Shown piece by piece: positions 48,756 through 60,659 of a stretch of DNA of 64,000 nt. This DNA is from Phycisphaerales bacterium (lineage in GTDB: Bacteria; Planctomycetota; Phycisphaerae; Phycisphaerales; SM1A02), in NCBI GenBank assembly GCA_022446965.1, contig JAKVBV010000006.1:1-64000 (forward strand). Direction: 5' to 3'. The notes under the pieces are model-generated. The model was not told the DNA's origin, searched no databases, and saw nothing but the letters and a program-made list of their open reading frames with translations. The position numbers and the translations under genes were made by a program. Every line of letters begins with the position of its first letter. Position 1 is the first letter of the stretch.

Positions 48756-50013
48756 GCGCTTCCTGCAGTGCGAGCAGTGCATAGATCGTGGCCAACTCTG
48801 AATGGCCTTCAAGCCAACGCGACTCTGCGTTGGTCCAGTGGCCATCGTCCTGCTGATGTGCCACGAGCACGTCGACCAATTCGGCCCGCCAGTCATGTGG
48901 TGTGCCGTTGTCGTCGATGATCACCGCGTGCCCGCCCGCCTGCATGGCGCGAGCCAAGGCATGCAGGTAGTAGAACCACCCTTGTCGTCCCAGCCCCGGA
49001 TTGCTGTCCAGTCCCCAGTGACTGCGAATCCAGGCGTGCGCGGCTTGCACTCGCGGGTCATCTGGGGAGAGGCCTGCGAAGAGCATGCTCTTGTAGCCCG
49101 CGTAGGTCATCGATCCATAGGACCGCAGGCTGCGGGCATCCGGCGGCATGTGTTCAGCCCAGCGTCCATCACCGGCGCGTTCCGACGCGAGCGACTCGCC
49201 ATTGTTGGCCGGTGTGTACACGAATCCACCATCATCACCAGCCCACGCGGCGGCGTTCGCTGATGAGTTCTGACAGCGTGTAAGAAAGGCCACGGCCTTG
49301 CGCAGATTGGGATCGTTGTCGCAATCGCACCCGATGGCGTCCTTGGATCCAGAGCAGTCTCCTGCGGCGTGCAGTGCCTCGAGCATCCACTGCGTGTTGC
49401 TCAAGTCAGGACGGCCTCGATTGCCATAGCCAGCGCCGCCATACCAGTCGCTCGTGGGCTCGATCGACTCGGCCTGATCCCATTGCAGGTCGCGCAGCGC
49501 CGCAGCGCCATTGTGCGCAGCCAGCGCGGCGCGATCGTCGTCCGGCACGGCCGCGAGCGCCGCGACGATCGTGGCGGTGACGTAGTTGGACAAGTTGCCT
49601 TCGTCGAATCGGCCGTCGGGAAGTTGTAGCGTCATCAGTTGCGACACCAACGCTCGCACCATGGCATCGCTGTTGGGCTGGATGTGCGCCTGCAAGAAGG
49701 CCTTGAGCCCCATGGCGGACACGGCAGCGCCTACCGGCGTGAGCGAGGTGGTCGCTTCGCCAGTCGGTGAGGTGCGAAGATCTCTCAGCCAGCCACCTCG
49801 CTCATCGGCCTGTGTGCGCAACCACTGCAGGCCGCGGTGCATGGCGGTGCGGGCTGCTGTATCACGTGCCGGGTCCAGCGCCGTTTCGCCCGCAGGCGCG
49901 ATGCGGTGGATGGGGGGCGGCGACGACCCCGTCGATCCGATGGCCACTGGTGGCAGTGGCGGACCGTCCGACCCGGCCATGGTGAGCATGAGGCTGGCGA
50001 TGAAGCTGAGCAT
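48715..50013 (-). CDS. Exported alpha-toroid (prenyltransferase/squalene-cyclase-like) repeat protein
   Basis: 432 residues. Signal-like N-terminus (MLSFIASLMLTMAGSDG). Repeats such as AMHRGLQWLRTQADERGGW, MTLQLPDGRFD, TQWMLEALHAAGD and LVAHQQDDGHWTN match the Q-x-x-DG-x-W style of terpenoid-cyclase toroids. No DxDD or DxDTA catalytic motif was seen, so enzymatic cyclase activity is doubtful. Such proteins occur widely in planctomycetes with unknown function. ATG 50013 is chosen for the signal peptide and the TAGCAT box 7 nt before it. Confidence 0.72.
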   Translation of the reverse strand: MLSFIASLMLTMAGSDGPPLPPVAIGSTGSSPPPIHRIAPAGETALDPARDTAARTAMHRGLQWLRTQADERGGWLRDLRTSPTGEATTSLTPVGAAVSAMGLKAFLQAHIQPNSDAMVRALVSQLMTLQLPDGRFDEGNLSNYVTATIVAALAAVPDDDRAALAAHNGAAALRDLQWDQAESIEPTSDWYGGAGYGNRGRPDLSNTQWMLEALHAAGDCSGSKDAIGCDCDNDPNLRKAVAFLTRCQNSSANAAAWAGDDGGFVYTPANNGESLASERAGDGRWAEHMPPDARSLRSYGSMTYAGYKSMLFAGLSPDDPRVQAAHAWIRSHWGLDSNPGLGRQGWFYYLHALARAMQAGGHAVIIDDNGTPHDWRAELVDVLVAHQQDDGHWTNAESRWLEGHSELATIYALLALQEALKPARGDALPSQP

Positions 50014-50020
50014 GGTGTCT

Positions 50021-50026
50021 ATGCTA
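50021..50026 (-). promoter_or_regulatory. TAnnnT -10-like box of the toroid-repeat gene
   Basis: TAGCAT on the minus strand ends 7 nt before the ATG; no Shine-Dalgarno. Confidence 0.4.
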
Positions 50027-50072
50027 GGTCCGTGTGGCGACCCAATGGCCCACCTGACGAAAGCGCTTCGCG

Positions 50073-50813
50073 ATGACTGCCACTGAAGATGGCCTGCCGC
50101 TGGAACCCGATGCCATACCACCCCCTCCGCGGTGGCCTGGCATGGCATTGGTGAGTGCCTCACTGGATCAGGCGTTCGATCAGATGGCCTCGGATCTTGT
50201 GGCCACGGCACTCGACGCCGTCACACAGCGTGGCGTTTTTCATCTGGCGATCAGCGGCGACGACGCCCTGCAGCCCCTGCTCGATCGCATGATGCTCGAT
50301 CCCGGGCTGCGAACCATGCCGTGGAAACTGACCCACGTGTGGCAGGCGGACGAGCGATGCGATGAGCATGGCGAGGGGGGGTGTGCCTGGCGGCGGATCA
50401 GCGACACGCTGGTGCCCCATGCAGGCCTAGGCCGAGGGCATGCGCATCCAATGCCGGCCATGGACGAAGTGGGCCCGGAACACTACGCACGGCGAATGCG
50501 GCGCACCATGGGGCGAACAGGGCTCGATTGCGTCGTGTTGCGTGCAGAACCTGATGGCACGCTTGGGGGGATGCTGCAGGGCCACGAATTCGACGGCTCG
50601 CCGTTGGCCTTCGTGCGGCATGGGCAGGGCAGCAAGGTCACCATGACACCGTCACTCGTGGGCAAGGCGGGCAGCTTGATGGTGCTCGTGGATGAAGGTG
50701 ACGCACGACGGCAGATCGATCGCGACCTGCCCGTGGAGCGGTCGCCGATTGCCAGCGTGCTGCGTCAGGGTGTGCATCCGAGCTGGTACATCTCCTCGCC
50801 GGCCATGCGCTGA
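50073..50813 (+). CDS. Degenerate 6-phosphogluconolactonase-like (NagB/RpiA fold) protein
   Basis: 246 residues, family length. Order of segments follows 6PGL: FHLAISGDDALQPLL for the usual LSGGSTP, VWQADERCDEHG for the DERxVP strand, and VLRAEPDGTLGGMLQG for LGxGxDGHTASLF. The glycine pair, the SN after DER and the catalytic-region His of DGH are all changed. So the fold is likely but lactonase activity is doubtful. ATG 50073 follows the gap after the divergent toroid gene. Ends 5 bp from convergent ruvX. Confidence 0.68.
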   Translation: MTATEDGLPLEPDAIPPPPRWPGMALVSASLDQAFDQMASDLVATALDAVTQRGVFHLAISGDDALQPLLDRMMLDPGLRTMPWKLTHVWQADERCDEHGEGGCAWRRISDTLVPHAGLGRGHAHPMPAMDEVGPEHYARRMRRTMGRTGLDCVVLRAEPDGTLGGMLQGHEFDGSPLAFVRHGQGSKVTMTPSLVGKAGSLMVLVDEGDARRQIDRDLPVERSPIASVLRQGVHPSWYISSPAMR

Positions 50814-50818
50814 GCAAC

Positions 50819-51226
50819 TCACTGCGACGCGAACCACGACTCCAGCAACACGCACGCGGCCAGCGCATCGGCCTTGGCCTTCTTCTGCGATCGCGAGGTG
50901 CCGCGCATGCGCTGCTCCGCTTCAAAGCTCGTGAGCCGCTCATCATGAAAGGCCACAACCACACCGGTGCGTTCGCTCAACTCGGCGGCGAACGTGCGAG
51001 AGAGTTCGGCGCGAGGGCCTTCAGTGCTGTCCATGTTCAGCGGCAGGCCCATGAGAATCAGATCCGGCGCGTGTTCGCGCACAAGATCGATGATCGCCGT
51101 CATGAGTGCGTCGCCGCGAGGGATATCCAGCACGGTGACGGGCATGGCAGCACCCGAGATCACGTCGCCGCAGGCGATGCCGGTGCGCTTGTCGCCCAGG
51201 TCGATCGCCAGAAGGCGTTCGCTCAT
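50819..51226 (-). CDS. ruvX: YqgF/RuvX RNase H-like resolvase (putative pre-16S rRNA nuclease)
   Basis: 135 residues, the family size. MSERLLAIDLGDKRTGIACGD holds the first catalytic Asp, ILMGLPLNMDST the family G-x-P-x-x-x-x-G-like segment, and FHDERLTSFEAEQRM plus KADALAACVLLESW the remaining acids. Start ATG 51226 overlaps the manC stop (ATGA). Confidence 0.9.
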   Translation of the reverse strand: MSERLLAIDLGDKRTGIACGDVISGAAMPVTVLDIPRGDALMTAIIDLVREHAPDLILMGLPLNMDSTEGPRAELSRTFAAELSERTGVVVAFHDERLTSFEAEQRMRGTSRSQKKAKADALAACVLLESWFASQ

Positions 51227-52296
51227 CGCCACTGCTCGGGAAGCTGTTCCACGAGTGTCTTCACATCCTGCACTGCAGAGAGTGGGCACACGAGCGTGGC
51301 CGTTCCGGCGTGCACCACGATGATGTCGTCGCAGCCCACCGTGGCGATGAGGTGGTTCGGGTTGTCGTTGAAGACCACAGTAGACGTGCAGTTCACCTGC
51401 GCCACTTCGCCCGAGGCGCGATTGCCGTGGTCGTCGGCCTGCAGTGTTTCGGCGGCGGCTTCCCATGACCCGACGTCGAGCCACTGGATGTCCATGGGCA
51501 CACAGCACACCTCGATGTCGTCAGCTGTGGACGCGGGTTCCATGACGGCGTAGTCCACGCTGATCTTGGGCAGATCGGGATAGGTTGCATCGAGGACTGC
51601 AGTGCGGTCCTCGCCGGTCCAGGCGGCACCGATCGCACGGGCACCAGCAGCCGCTTCGGGCAAGAATCGGTCGAGCGCCGCGAGAAAGCCTGCGGCGCTG
51701 AACACGAACATGCCGGAGTTCCACTTGTAGTTGCCCGCGTCGACATAGCCCTGTGCCGTAGTGGCGTCGGGCTTTTCAACGAACCGCTGCACACATGACG
51801 CTGTGTCATCGATGGGCTCGCCCAACTCCACGTAGCCGTAGCCGGTGGCTGCATGCGTGGGCGTGATCCCGAAGGTCACCATGCGACTTGGATCAGCTTC
51901 GACCAACGCGAAGCCTGCGTCGAGGCACGCGGCGAAAGTGTCTACCGGGGTGATGAGATGATCGGCGGTTAGCACCGCGAACACTGCATCAGGATCAGTG
52001 GCGTGCAGTGCCGCGGCGGTGAGCGCGATGGCGTTGACCGTGTCGCGTGGACACGGTTCGCCGAGCATCTGCGCTGAGGTCATGTCCGGCACCGCCTCGA
52101 GCACCGCCTGGCCATGGGCTCGATTGGTGCAGACCAGCCGATTGGCGTCGGGCACCACACCGTGCAGTCGGTCGAAGGCGATCGCCAGCAAGCTCTTGCC
52201 GTCGACCAATGGGACCAGTTGCTTGGGACGGGCGGCGCGACTCATGGGCCACAGTCGTGTGCCACTGCCGCCGGCCATGATCATTGCGTGCCGCAT
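51223..52296 (-). CDS. manC: Mannose-1-phosphate guanylyltransferase
   Basis: 357 residues. It makes GDP-mannose from Man-1-P and GTP. Seen: MIMAGGSGTRLWPMSRAARPKQL (nucleotide-binding GGxGTRLWPxSR), FVEKP and the WLDVGSWEA motif. Monofunctional: no C-terminal isomerase cupin. It would supply GDP-mannose for surface glycans; no other glycan genes are adjacent. Confidence 0.93.
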   Translation of the reverse strand: MRHAMIMAGGSGTRLWPMSRAARPKQLVPLVDGKSLLAIAFDRLHGVVPDANRLVCTNRAHGQAVLEAVPDMTSAQMLGEPCPRDTVNAIALTAAALHATDPDAVFAVLTADHLITPVDTFAACLDAGFALVEADPSRMVTFGITPTHAATGYGYVELGEPIDDTASCVQRFVEKPDATTAQGYVDAGNYKWNSGMFVFSAAGFLAALDRFLPEAAAGARAIGAAWTGEDRTAVLDATYPDLPKISVDYAVMEPASTADDIEVCCVPMDIQWLDVGSWEAAAETLQADDHGNRASGEVAQVNCTSTVVFNDNPNHLIATVGCDDIIVVHAGTATLVCPLSAVQDVKTLVEQLPEQWR

Positions 52297-52314
52297 GGGG
52301 GAGGGTTCCTTGGC

Positions 52315-52944
52315 TCAGGTGGCCGGTTCACGCATTGCGTAGACCGCGGCCAGCAGCGTTTCGGGCGTGTCGGCGTCTGGGTGTTGTGCCCTGGCCCGAT
52401 CGACCATGGTGCGAGCGGTGGCGGGCTGTTCGCCCAAGGCCACGAGCATGGCGATCGTGTCCTCCAAGAGGGCCGACGCGGCTGGGGTGGCGGCCGTGCC
52501 GTCGATGGACAGGTCGAGGCAGAACCCATCCACCTTGCCATCGAGTTCAGCGATGATGGTTTCGGCCGCCCGCTTACCAATGCCCGGCAATGCGGTGAGT
52601 GTTGCGGTGTCGTGGGCGGCGATGGCTGCGGCCACTTCAGACACCGGTCGAGTGAGCGCCCGCATCGCCTTGCGGTGGCCGATGTTCTTGACCGTCGTGA
52701 AGAGTTCGAAGAATGCCCGGTCGGCTTCTGAGGCGAAGGCCAGCAGGCGGGGCGTCATCGAACTGCCCACGCTTGAGCCTTCCAGCACCAGCAGGGTGTG
52801 GCGTTCCACTGGATGACCGATCTGCGATTCCAAGGCGGCCAGATCGCAGGCGGGCACGAGGGCGTCCACCGTGATGGGGCCGACATCGATGAGCATCCGC
52901 TCAGCTGTGATGCCTCGGAGTGTGCCGCTGATCCGTGCGAGCAT
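52315..52944 (-). CDS. ruvA: Holliday junction DNA helicase subunit RuvA
   Basis: 209 residues, normal for RuvA. OB domain (MLARISGTLRGITAERMLIDVG), tandem HhH region (LFTTVKNIGHRKAMRAL and LTALPGIGKRAAETIIAEL) and a C-terminal domain III that contacts RuvB (AALLEDTIAMLVALG). ATG 52944 fits the conserved N-terminus and has a TACCAT box 6 nt upstream. ruvB and ruvC are not in the window. Confidence 0.94.
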   Translation of the reverse strand: MLARISGTLRGITAERMLIDVGPITVDALVPACDLAALESQIGHPVERHTLLVLEGSSVGSSMTPRLLAFASEADRAFFELFTTVKNIGHRKAMRALTRPVSEVAAAIAAHDTATLTALPGIGKRAAETIIAELDGKVDGFCLDLSIDGTAATPAASALLEDTIAMLVALGEQPATARTMVDRARAQHPDADTPETLLAAVYAMREPAT

Positions 52945-52950
52945 GCGGCC

Positions 52951-52956
52951 ATGGTA
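52951..52956 (-). promoter_or_regulatory. TAnnnT -10-like box of ruvA
   Basis: TACCAT on the minus strand ends 6 nt before the ruvA ATG. Confidence 0.4.
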
Positions 52957-53010
52957 CGTGAGGCCGGCCGGGAGGGCCCGCAGACCGGAAGACAATTCAG
53001 CGGTGCAGTG

Positions 53011-53757
53011 TCAGGCGTCGCCGAGGACCAGCGGCATGGGGTCGTCCAGTGCGGGCCAGCCCGAGGCCGCAACCATCGCATCGTGGATGGCCTTGGTGGC
53101 ATCCACCGCTGGCGTTCCGGGCTCAAACCGCATGGGCTCAAGAAAGCGAACCGTGCTGTGGGATGGCCCCAGCACCGAGCCGGTGACCGATTCCGTGTCC
53201 GGTGTGCCATGAATGAACACCGGCACCACCAGCGGCTTGCCCCGCGTGGCCAGCATGCCCACGCCATCCATGAAGGGCCGAATCGTGCCCGGAGGCCGCG
53301 TGATTCGCCCTTCAGGAAATATGCCCACACAGTGACCGGCCTTCAGCAGCCGCAGGGCTGCTCGCAGAGGGCCACTGTCCGTCTTGGTGCGGTCAACCGG
53401 CAGCACTCTGGCGAGCTTCCAGATGTCGGTGAACGCCGGCAGCATCATGTCCTTGGCCATCAGCCAGTGCACCATTCGACGGCAGCCCACTTGCACAATG
53501 AAGGGGTCGATGGCGTTGGTGTGGTTGCCCACGTAGAGCACGGGCCCGGATTCGGGCACACTTCGAGCGTGTTCGAGCCCTTCGATCCGTGTGCGGTGGG
53601 CCAGCCTGCACCACAGCACCACGGCCGCGGTGAAGAAGCCCAAGATGGCATCGTTGTCGTGGAATCGACGTAACCGTGGTGTGACACACACCTGCCACGC
53701 GGCGGTGAAGACCAGCCAAGTGGCGGCGGCAATCAAGACCCACTGTCCGGTGCTCAT
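53011..53757 (-). CDS. PlsC-type 1-acyl-glycerol-3-phosphate acyltransferase
   Basis: 248 residues. N-terminal helix ~7-24. Acyltransferase block I NHTNAIDP (H-x4-D), block II-like LARVLPVDR, block III GIFPEGRITRP and block IV VVPVFIHGT are present. Membrane phospholipid synthesis is the likely role; the acyl acceptor is not certain. Divergent from carB with a 114-bp gap. Confidence 0.88.
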   Translation of the reverse strand: MSTGQWVLIAAATWLVFTAAWQVCVTPRLRRFHDNDAILGFFTAAVVLWCRLAHRTRIEGLEHARSVPESGPVLYVGNHTNAIDPFIVQVGCRRMVHWLMAKDMMLPAFTDIWKLARVLPVDRTKTDSGPLRAALRLLKAGHCVGIFPEGRITRPPGTIRPFMDGVGMLATRGKPLVVPVFIHGTPDTESVTGSVLGPSHSTVRFLEPMRFEPGTPAVDATKAIHDAMVAASGWPALDDPMPLVLGDA

Positions 53758-53871
53758 GTGGCACAGCGTGGCGTGTGGAAAGGTGTCTTGTCAAACCCGT
53801 AAACAGTGCACACCTGTGGCGGCGCGGTGTGGTTTGAGATACGCTTCCCTGAACCACGGTTGCCAACGGCA

Positions 53872-57312
<3,441 letters not shown>

Positions 57313-57405
57313 ACCACTCCAGGACAGACGCTGGTGGAGGCTCCGGTCTTGCCGGGTTTTCTTGTCCACCGTGAGATCTGGCGACGAGGCCACGCGTGAG
57401 CCTTC

Positions 57406-57411
57406 TATACT
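57406..57411 (+). promoter_or_regulatory. -10 box of nuoH
   Basis: TATACT, a near-consensus -10, ends 9 nt before the nuoH ATG, with TGCTCCCCCC between. The transcript would start at or within a few nt of the ATG. Confidence 0.5.
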
Positions 57412-57420
57412 GCTCCCCCC

Positions 57421-58593
57421 ATGCCCCCTTGGTTGCCCCAACTCATCGCCTCGACTGTGGTCATTCTGGTGGTGCTGCACATCTGCCTCGGGGCGGCCGC
57501 GTACCTGATTCTGCTTGAACGCAAGATCTGCGCGTGGGTGCAAGACCGCATCGGCCCCAACCGCGTTGGCCCCATGGGCCTGCTGCAGCCACTCGCTGAT
57601 GGGCTGAAGTTATTCGTGAAGGAAGAGTTCATGCCCAAGGGCGTGGACCGCGTCCTCTTCACGTTGGCCCCCATCCTCACCGTGATTCCGGCCTTCGTGG
57701 GCTTCCTCGTGATTCCTTGGGCAGGCATGTTGGATCTGGGCGACTACGGCACGGTTGCTGTGATGGGTGCCGATTTGAACGTGGGCGTGATCTACCTCGT
57801 CGCCGTGGCCTCGCTGGGCGTGTACGGGGTGGGCATCGGCGGGTGGGCCTCGAACAACAAGTATTCGTTCCTCGGCGGCCTGCGGGCGTCGTGCCAGATG
57901 ATCTCGTATGAGATTCCCATGGGCCTAGCCCTGCTGTGTGTGGTGCTTGCCTCAGGCACCCTGTTGCCACAGGAGATTGTCCGTCAGCAATTGGACGGGC
58001 AGTGGTTCTTGGTGCAGCAGCCCATCACAGCACTGATCTTCTATATCTGTCTGCTGGCAGAGGCCAATCGGGCCCCGTTCGACCTCGCCGAGGCCGAACA
58101 GGAGCTCATCGGTGGCTGGCACACTGAATACTCGAGCATGAAGTGGGCCCTGTTCTTCATGGGCGAGTACGTGCATGTGATCGTGGGCAGCGCCTTCTTC
58201 GCCACCTTGTTCATGGGTGGATGGTCGCTCAACCCGTTCTGGGGCTGGGATCTGCCCGCCGGTGGGGCGTGGTGGATGATCCTGCTGCAGTTCGGCATCG
58301 TGCTGGGCAAGGTCTTCGCGTTGATCGTGCTCACCATGATGGTGCGGTGGACGCTGCCACGATTCCGATTCGATCAACTCATGAAGCTGGCGTGGGAGGG
58401 CCTCATTCCCCTCACGCTGCTCCTGGTGCTCATGACCAGCTTCTTCGTGTACTTCGGCATCACCTCGTGGCTCTGGGTGGGGTCCTTGGGCTGCCTGGGC
58501 CTCCTGTGGGTGCTCCTGCCGGTGTTGCCGCGCTCTGCAGATCCCAACCGCCGCATTCCGCTGGTGGGTAGCCGATTCAGCCCGGCAGAGTGA
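57421..58593 (+). CDS. nuoH: NADH-quinone oxidoreductase subunit H, isolated
   Basis: 390 residues, about eight helices. NuoH forms much of the quinone chamber of complex I. Seen: RKICAWVQDRIGPNRVGPMGLLQPLADGLKLF, DLNVGVIYLVAVASLGVYG, GLRASCQMISYEIPMG, and EANRAPFDLAEAEQELIGGWHTEYS (typical acidic loop). No other nuo gene is within view on either side, which is unusual because nuoH normally sits in the nuoA-N cluster. Confidence 0.95.
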   Translation: MPPWLPQLIASTVVILVVLHICLGAAAYLILLERKICAWVQDRIGPNRVGPMGLLQPLADGLKLFVKEEFMPKGVDRVLFTLAPILTVIPAFVGFLVIPWAGMLDLGDYGTVAVMGADLNVGVIYLVAVASLGVYGVGIGGWASNNKYSFLGGLRASCQMISYEIPMGLALLCVVLASGTLLPQEIVRQQLDGQWFLVQQPITALIFYICLLAEANRAPFDLAEAEQELIGGWHTEYSSMKWALFFMGEYVHVIVGSAFFATLFMGGWSLNPFWGWDLPAGGAWWMILLQFGIVLGKVFALIVLTMMVRWTLPRFRFDQLMKLAWEGLIPLTLLLVLMTSFFVYFGITSWLWVGSLGCLGLLWVLLPVLPRSADPNRRIPLVGSRFSPAE

Positions 58594-58624
58594 TGACTAT
58601 GCTCAACAGCCTGCACATCGCACC

Positions 58625-58831
58625 ATGAATCGCCTCTGGCATATGTGTGAAGGGCTTTTGGGCCTGGCCTGGGCTGGTTATCGGACAGGTATGAAGATTC
58701 GCGGGAATTGGTGGCGATGGCGGGCTCAAACGGCATTTGGGGCCCCCGATCAGCGATTGGTGTCCAAAAAAGCCAGACGAGGTGCCATGCTGGCCTTCGG
58801 CCGCTGGGTCTGGCACATGCGGCGTTTCTAG
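58625..58831 (+). CDS. Small Trp/Arg-rich protein, possible
   Basis: 68 residues, basic and aromatic, with NWWRWRAQTAFG and MLAFGRWVWHMRRF. Its composition and regular W/R pattern look like a real small protein and recall short hypothetical proteins of other planctomycetes, from memory only. A terminator-like hairpin with T6 overlaps its stop codon. There is no Shine-Dalgarno sequence. It starts 31 nt after nuoH and may be co-transcribed. Confidence 0.5.
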   Translation: MNRLWHMCEGLLGLAWAGYRTGMKIRGNWWRWRAQTAFGAPDQRLVSKKARRGAMLAFGRWVWHMRRF

Positions 58832-58850
58832 CCCCCAGCGGCACTTTTTT
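58800..58850 (+). terminator. Intrinsic terminator after nuoH and the small ORF
   Basis: GCCGCTGGG (58800-58808) pairs perfectly with CCCAGCGGC (58834-58842), followed by AC and TTTTTT. The loop is 25 nt and contains the small ORF's stop codon. Confidence 0.6.
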
Positions 58851-59171
58851 CGGCCCCTGTTTGACGGTCATCAGGCGTCTAAATTGGCGACTTCTGGCCC
58901 AAGCTTAAATCCATACTGCAAATGGCTTTACATCTGTATGGCGAGGCAAATTGCCGCAAATGTGCAGACTCCACAGCGATTGGGCTAGCGAAGTGACCCC
59001 AAATCGGTATCTTCTCGCCTTCAACTCATCGGCCATGGTTGGCCGATAGGCGGAAGTCGGTTCCTCGCGGCGCATCCGCGCGGACGTCGCGGGACTGACA
59101 TTGTCCAGGGTGCAAGTGGCTCGTTCACCAAGGAGCCGGCTGCTTTCATCCCGAGCGTAGGAGAGCGATCG
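58851..59171. other. Upstream region of the porin-like gene, no gene seen
   Basis: 321 bp, less GC-rich in its first 130 bp than the surroundings. No ORF with family features. It probably holds the promoter of the abundant-looking porin-like gene, but no clear -35/-10 pair was found. AGGAGAG at 59159-59165 is the ribosome site for that gene. A short palindrome GGCAAATTGCC lies at 58945-58955. Confidence 0.4.
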
Positions 59172-60455
59172 ATGAGTATTTCGATCACACTTGGCGCCAT
59201 CATTGGCGCAACCATGGGCGGCACCGAGGTCACTCCCGACCTGCAGGCCCGTCTCGAAGCAGCTGAAGCTCGTATCGCCGAGCTGGCCGCAACTCAGAAT
59301 GCCGACTGGATGACCGAGCAGCGCTCGGAGCAGATCCGCGGCCTTGTCCAGGACGTGCTGTCCGATGCCGACACCCGTGCCAGCCTTCAGGGCTCCGGTG
59401 CGACCGCCGGCTACAACAATGGCTTCTTCGTCCAGAGTGCTGACGGCAAGTGGAGCATGACCATCAATGGTGTGTTCCAAGAGCGCGTCGCTTACCTCAG
59501 TGGTACCGGCGTCGATGCCGCTGGCAACGACAGCAACTGGGGCTTTGAAAGCACCCGCACGCTGCTGAACTTCTCCGGCACCATCGCCGGTTCGGCCTAC
59601 TACAACATGCGTATGGGCTGGAGCCCCTACGGTTCGGGCAGCGACAACAACGCTGGCCTCCAGTGGGCATACGGCGGCTTTGATCTCAGCGACACCATGA
59701 CGGTGCAAATCGGTCGTCAGAAGTACGACGTGATGCGCAGCTACATCGTGAACGCCGAACATCAGATGTCCATCGAGCGTGCCATGAGCGCCGGCGCCTG
59801 GGCCACCTCCAACATCACCAACGGCATCAAGCTAATGGTCGATCAGGACAACTTCCGCGGCAACGTGATGCTGTCCAACCAGGCCACCGCTGGTTCCGCC
59901 AACGGGAACTTCGCTGCCAACGTTGACGGCTGGGCCGTCTCCGCTCGTGGTGAGTTCCTGATGGAAGGTGATTGGTCGCAGTTCGACGCCATCGGCTCGG
60001 GCAACGGCGAATCCACCGGCATGATGGTCGGTATCGGTGCGTCCTCCATGGGCGATCTGGATCTCGGTGCTGGTGCCTTTGATGCTTGGAACCTGACTGG
60101 TGATCTGTCCTACGACGCCGATGGCTGGAGCGCAATGATCGCGCTGACCACCGGTGAGCAGGCTGCCGTCAACGGCGACCAGTGGGGCGCCACCGTGGAA
60201 CTGGGCTACTGGCTCAGCGACACCAACCAGCTCTACACCACGTGGGACTATCTCGATCGTGACGCAGGTGACAACATGAACCTGTGGAACCTCGGTGTGG
60301 CCCACCACGTCAGCGGCAACACCAAGCTCAGCGTTGAGCTCGGCTACGCCCTTGACAACCCGGCGACGCTGCTGAATGGCGTCAACGCCAATCGTTGGTC
60401 CGGTAACGGCGAGAACGATTGGAACCTGACGTGCCAGCTGCAGGTCTCCTTCTGA
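59172..60455 (+). CDS. Porin-like outer membrane beta-barrel protein
   Basis: 427 residues. After a weak, uncharged N-terminal signal (MSISITLGAIIGATMGG) comes a short coiled coil (LQARLEAAEARIAELAA), as in SLH-less or OprO/P-type porins. Alternating amphipathic strands run to the end, which closes with LQVSF: terminal Phe is the BAM recognition mark. AGGAGAG lies 6 nt before the ATG and a very strong terminator follows, both signs of high expression. Substrate unknown. Confidence 0.82.
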   Translation: MSISITLGAIIGATMGGTEVTPDLQARLEAAEARIAELAATQNADWMTEQRSEQIRGLVQDVLSDADTRASLQGSGATAGYNNGFFVQSADGKWSMTINGVFQERVAYLSGTGVDAAGNDSNWGFESTRTLLNFSGTIAGSAYYNMRMGWSPYGSGSDNNAGLQWAYGGFDLSDTMTVQIGRQKYDVMRSYIVNAEHQMSIERAMSAGAWATSNITNGIKLMVDQDNFRGNVMLSNQATAGSANGNFAANVDGWAVSARGEFLMEGDWSQFDAIGSGNGESTGMMVGIGASSMGDLDLGAGAFDAWNLTGDLSYDADGWSAMIALTTGEQAAVNGDQWGATVELGYWLSDTNQLYTTWDYLDRDAGDNMNLWNLGVAHHVSGNTKLSVELGYALDNPATLLNGVNANRWSGNGENDWNLTCQLQVSF

Positions 60456-60490
60456 TCTGTTTGAGCTGACTAGGATCATCTGATCCAACC

Positions 60491-60525
60491 AGCCCCCCTC
60501 CTTCGGGAGGGGGGCTGTTCTTTTT
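60491..60525 (+). terminator. Strong intrinsic terminator of the porin-like gene
   Basis: 11-bp perfect stem AGCCCCCCTCC-TTCG-GGAGGGGGGCT with a stable TTCG tetraloop, followed by GTTCTTTTT. Confidence 0.93.
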
Positions 60526-60548
60526 GGGGTGGGCAGCGGGGCATGCAA

Positions 60549-60565
60549 TTGGGGTCTGACCCCAA
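60549..60565. repeat. Palindromic repeat GGGGTC-T-GACCCC, copy 2
   Basis: TTGGGGTCTGACCCCAA, 8-bp arms around T, preceded by CATGCAA as in copy 3. Confidence 0.6.
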
Positions 60566-60592
60566 ATGCAGGCCAAATGCACGTTCTTGAGG

Positions 60593-60618
60593 TGGGCGGC
60601 GGTATTTGACCCCGCCCA
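60593..60618. repeat. Inverted repeat TGGGCGG/CCGCCCA beside the palindromes
   Basis: 7-bp arms (60593-60599 and 60612-60618) between copies 2 and 3 of the palindromic repeat. A TTGACCCC motif lies in its loop. Confidence 0.4.
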
Positions 60619-60623
60619 TGCAA

Positions 60624-60640
60624 TTGGGGTCTGACCCCAA
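60624..60640. repeat. Palindromic repeat GGGGTC-T-GACCCC, copy 3
   Basis: Identical 17-bp unit to copy 2, 75 bp away, just before the stop of the convergent L,D-transpeptidase gene. The 11 bp CCATGCAATTG-type flank is shared with copy 2 (CATGCAATTG). Confidence 0.6.
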
Positions 60641-60659
60641 GTGGGGGCTGGCCGAGGGG

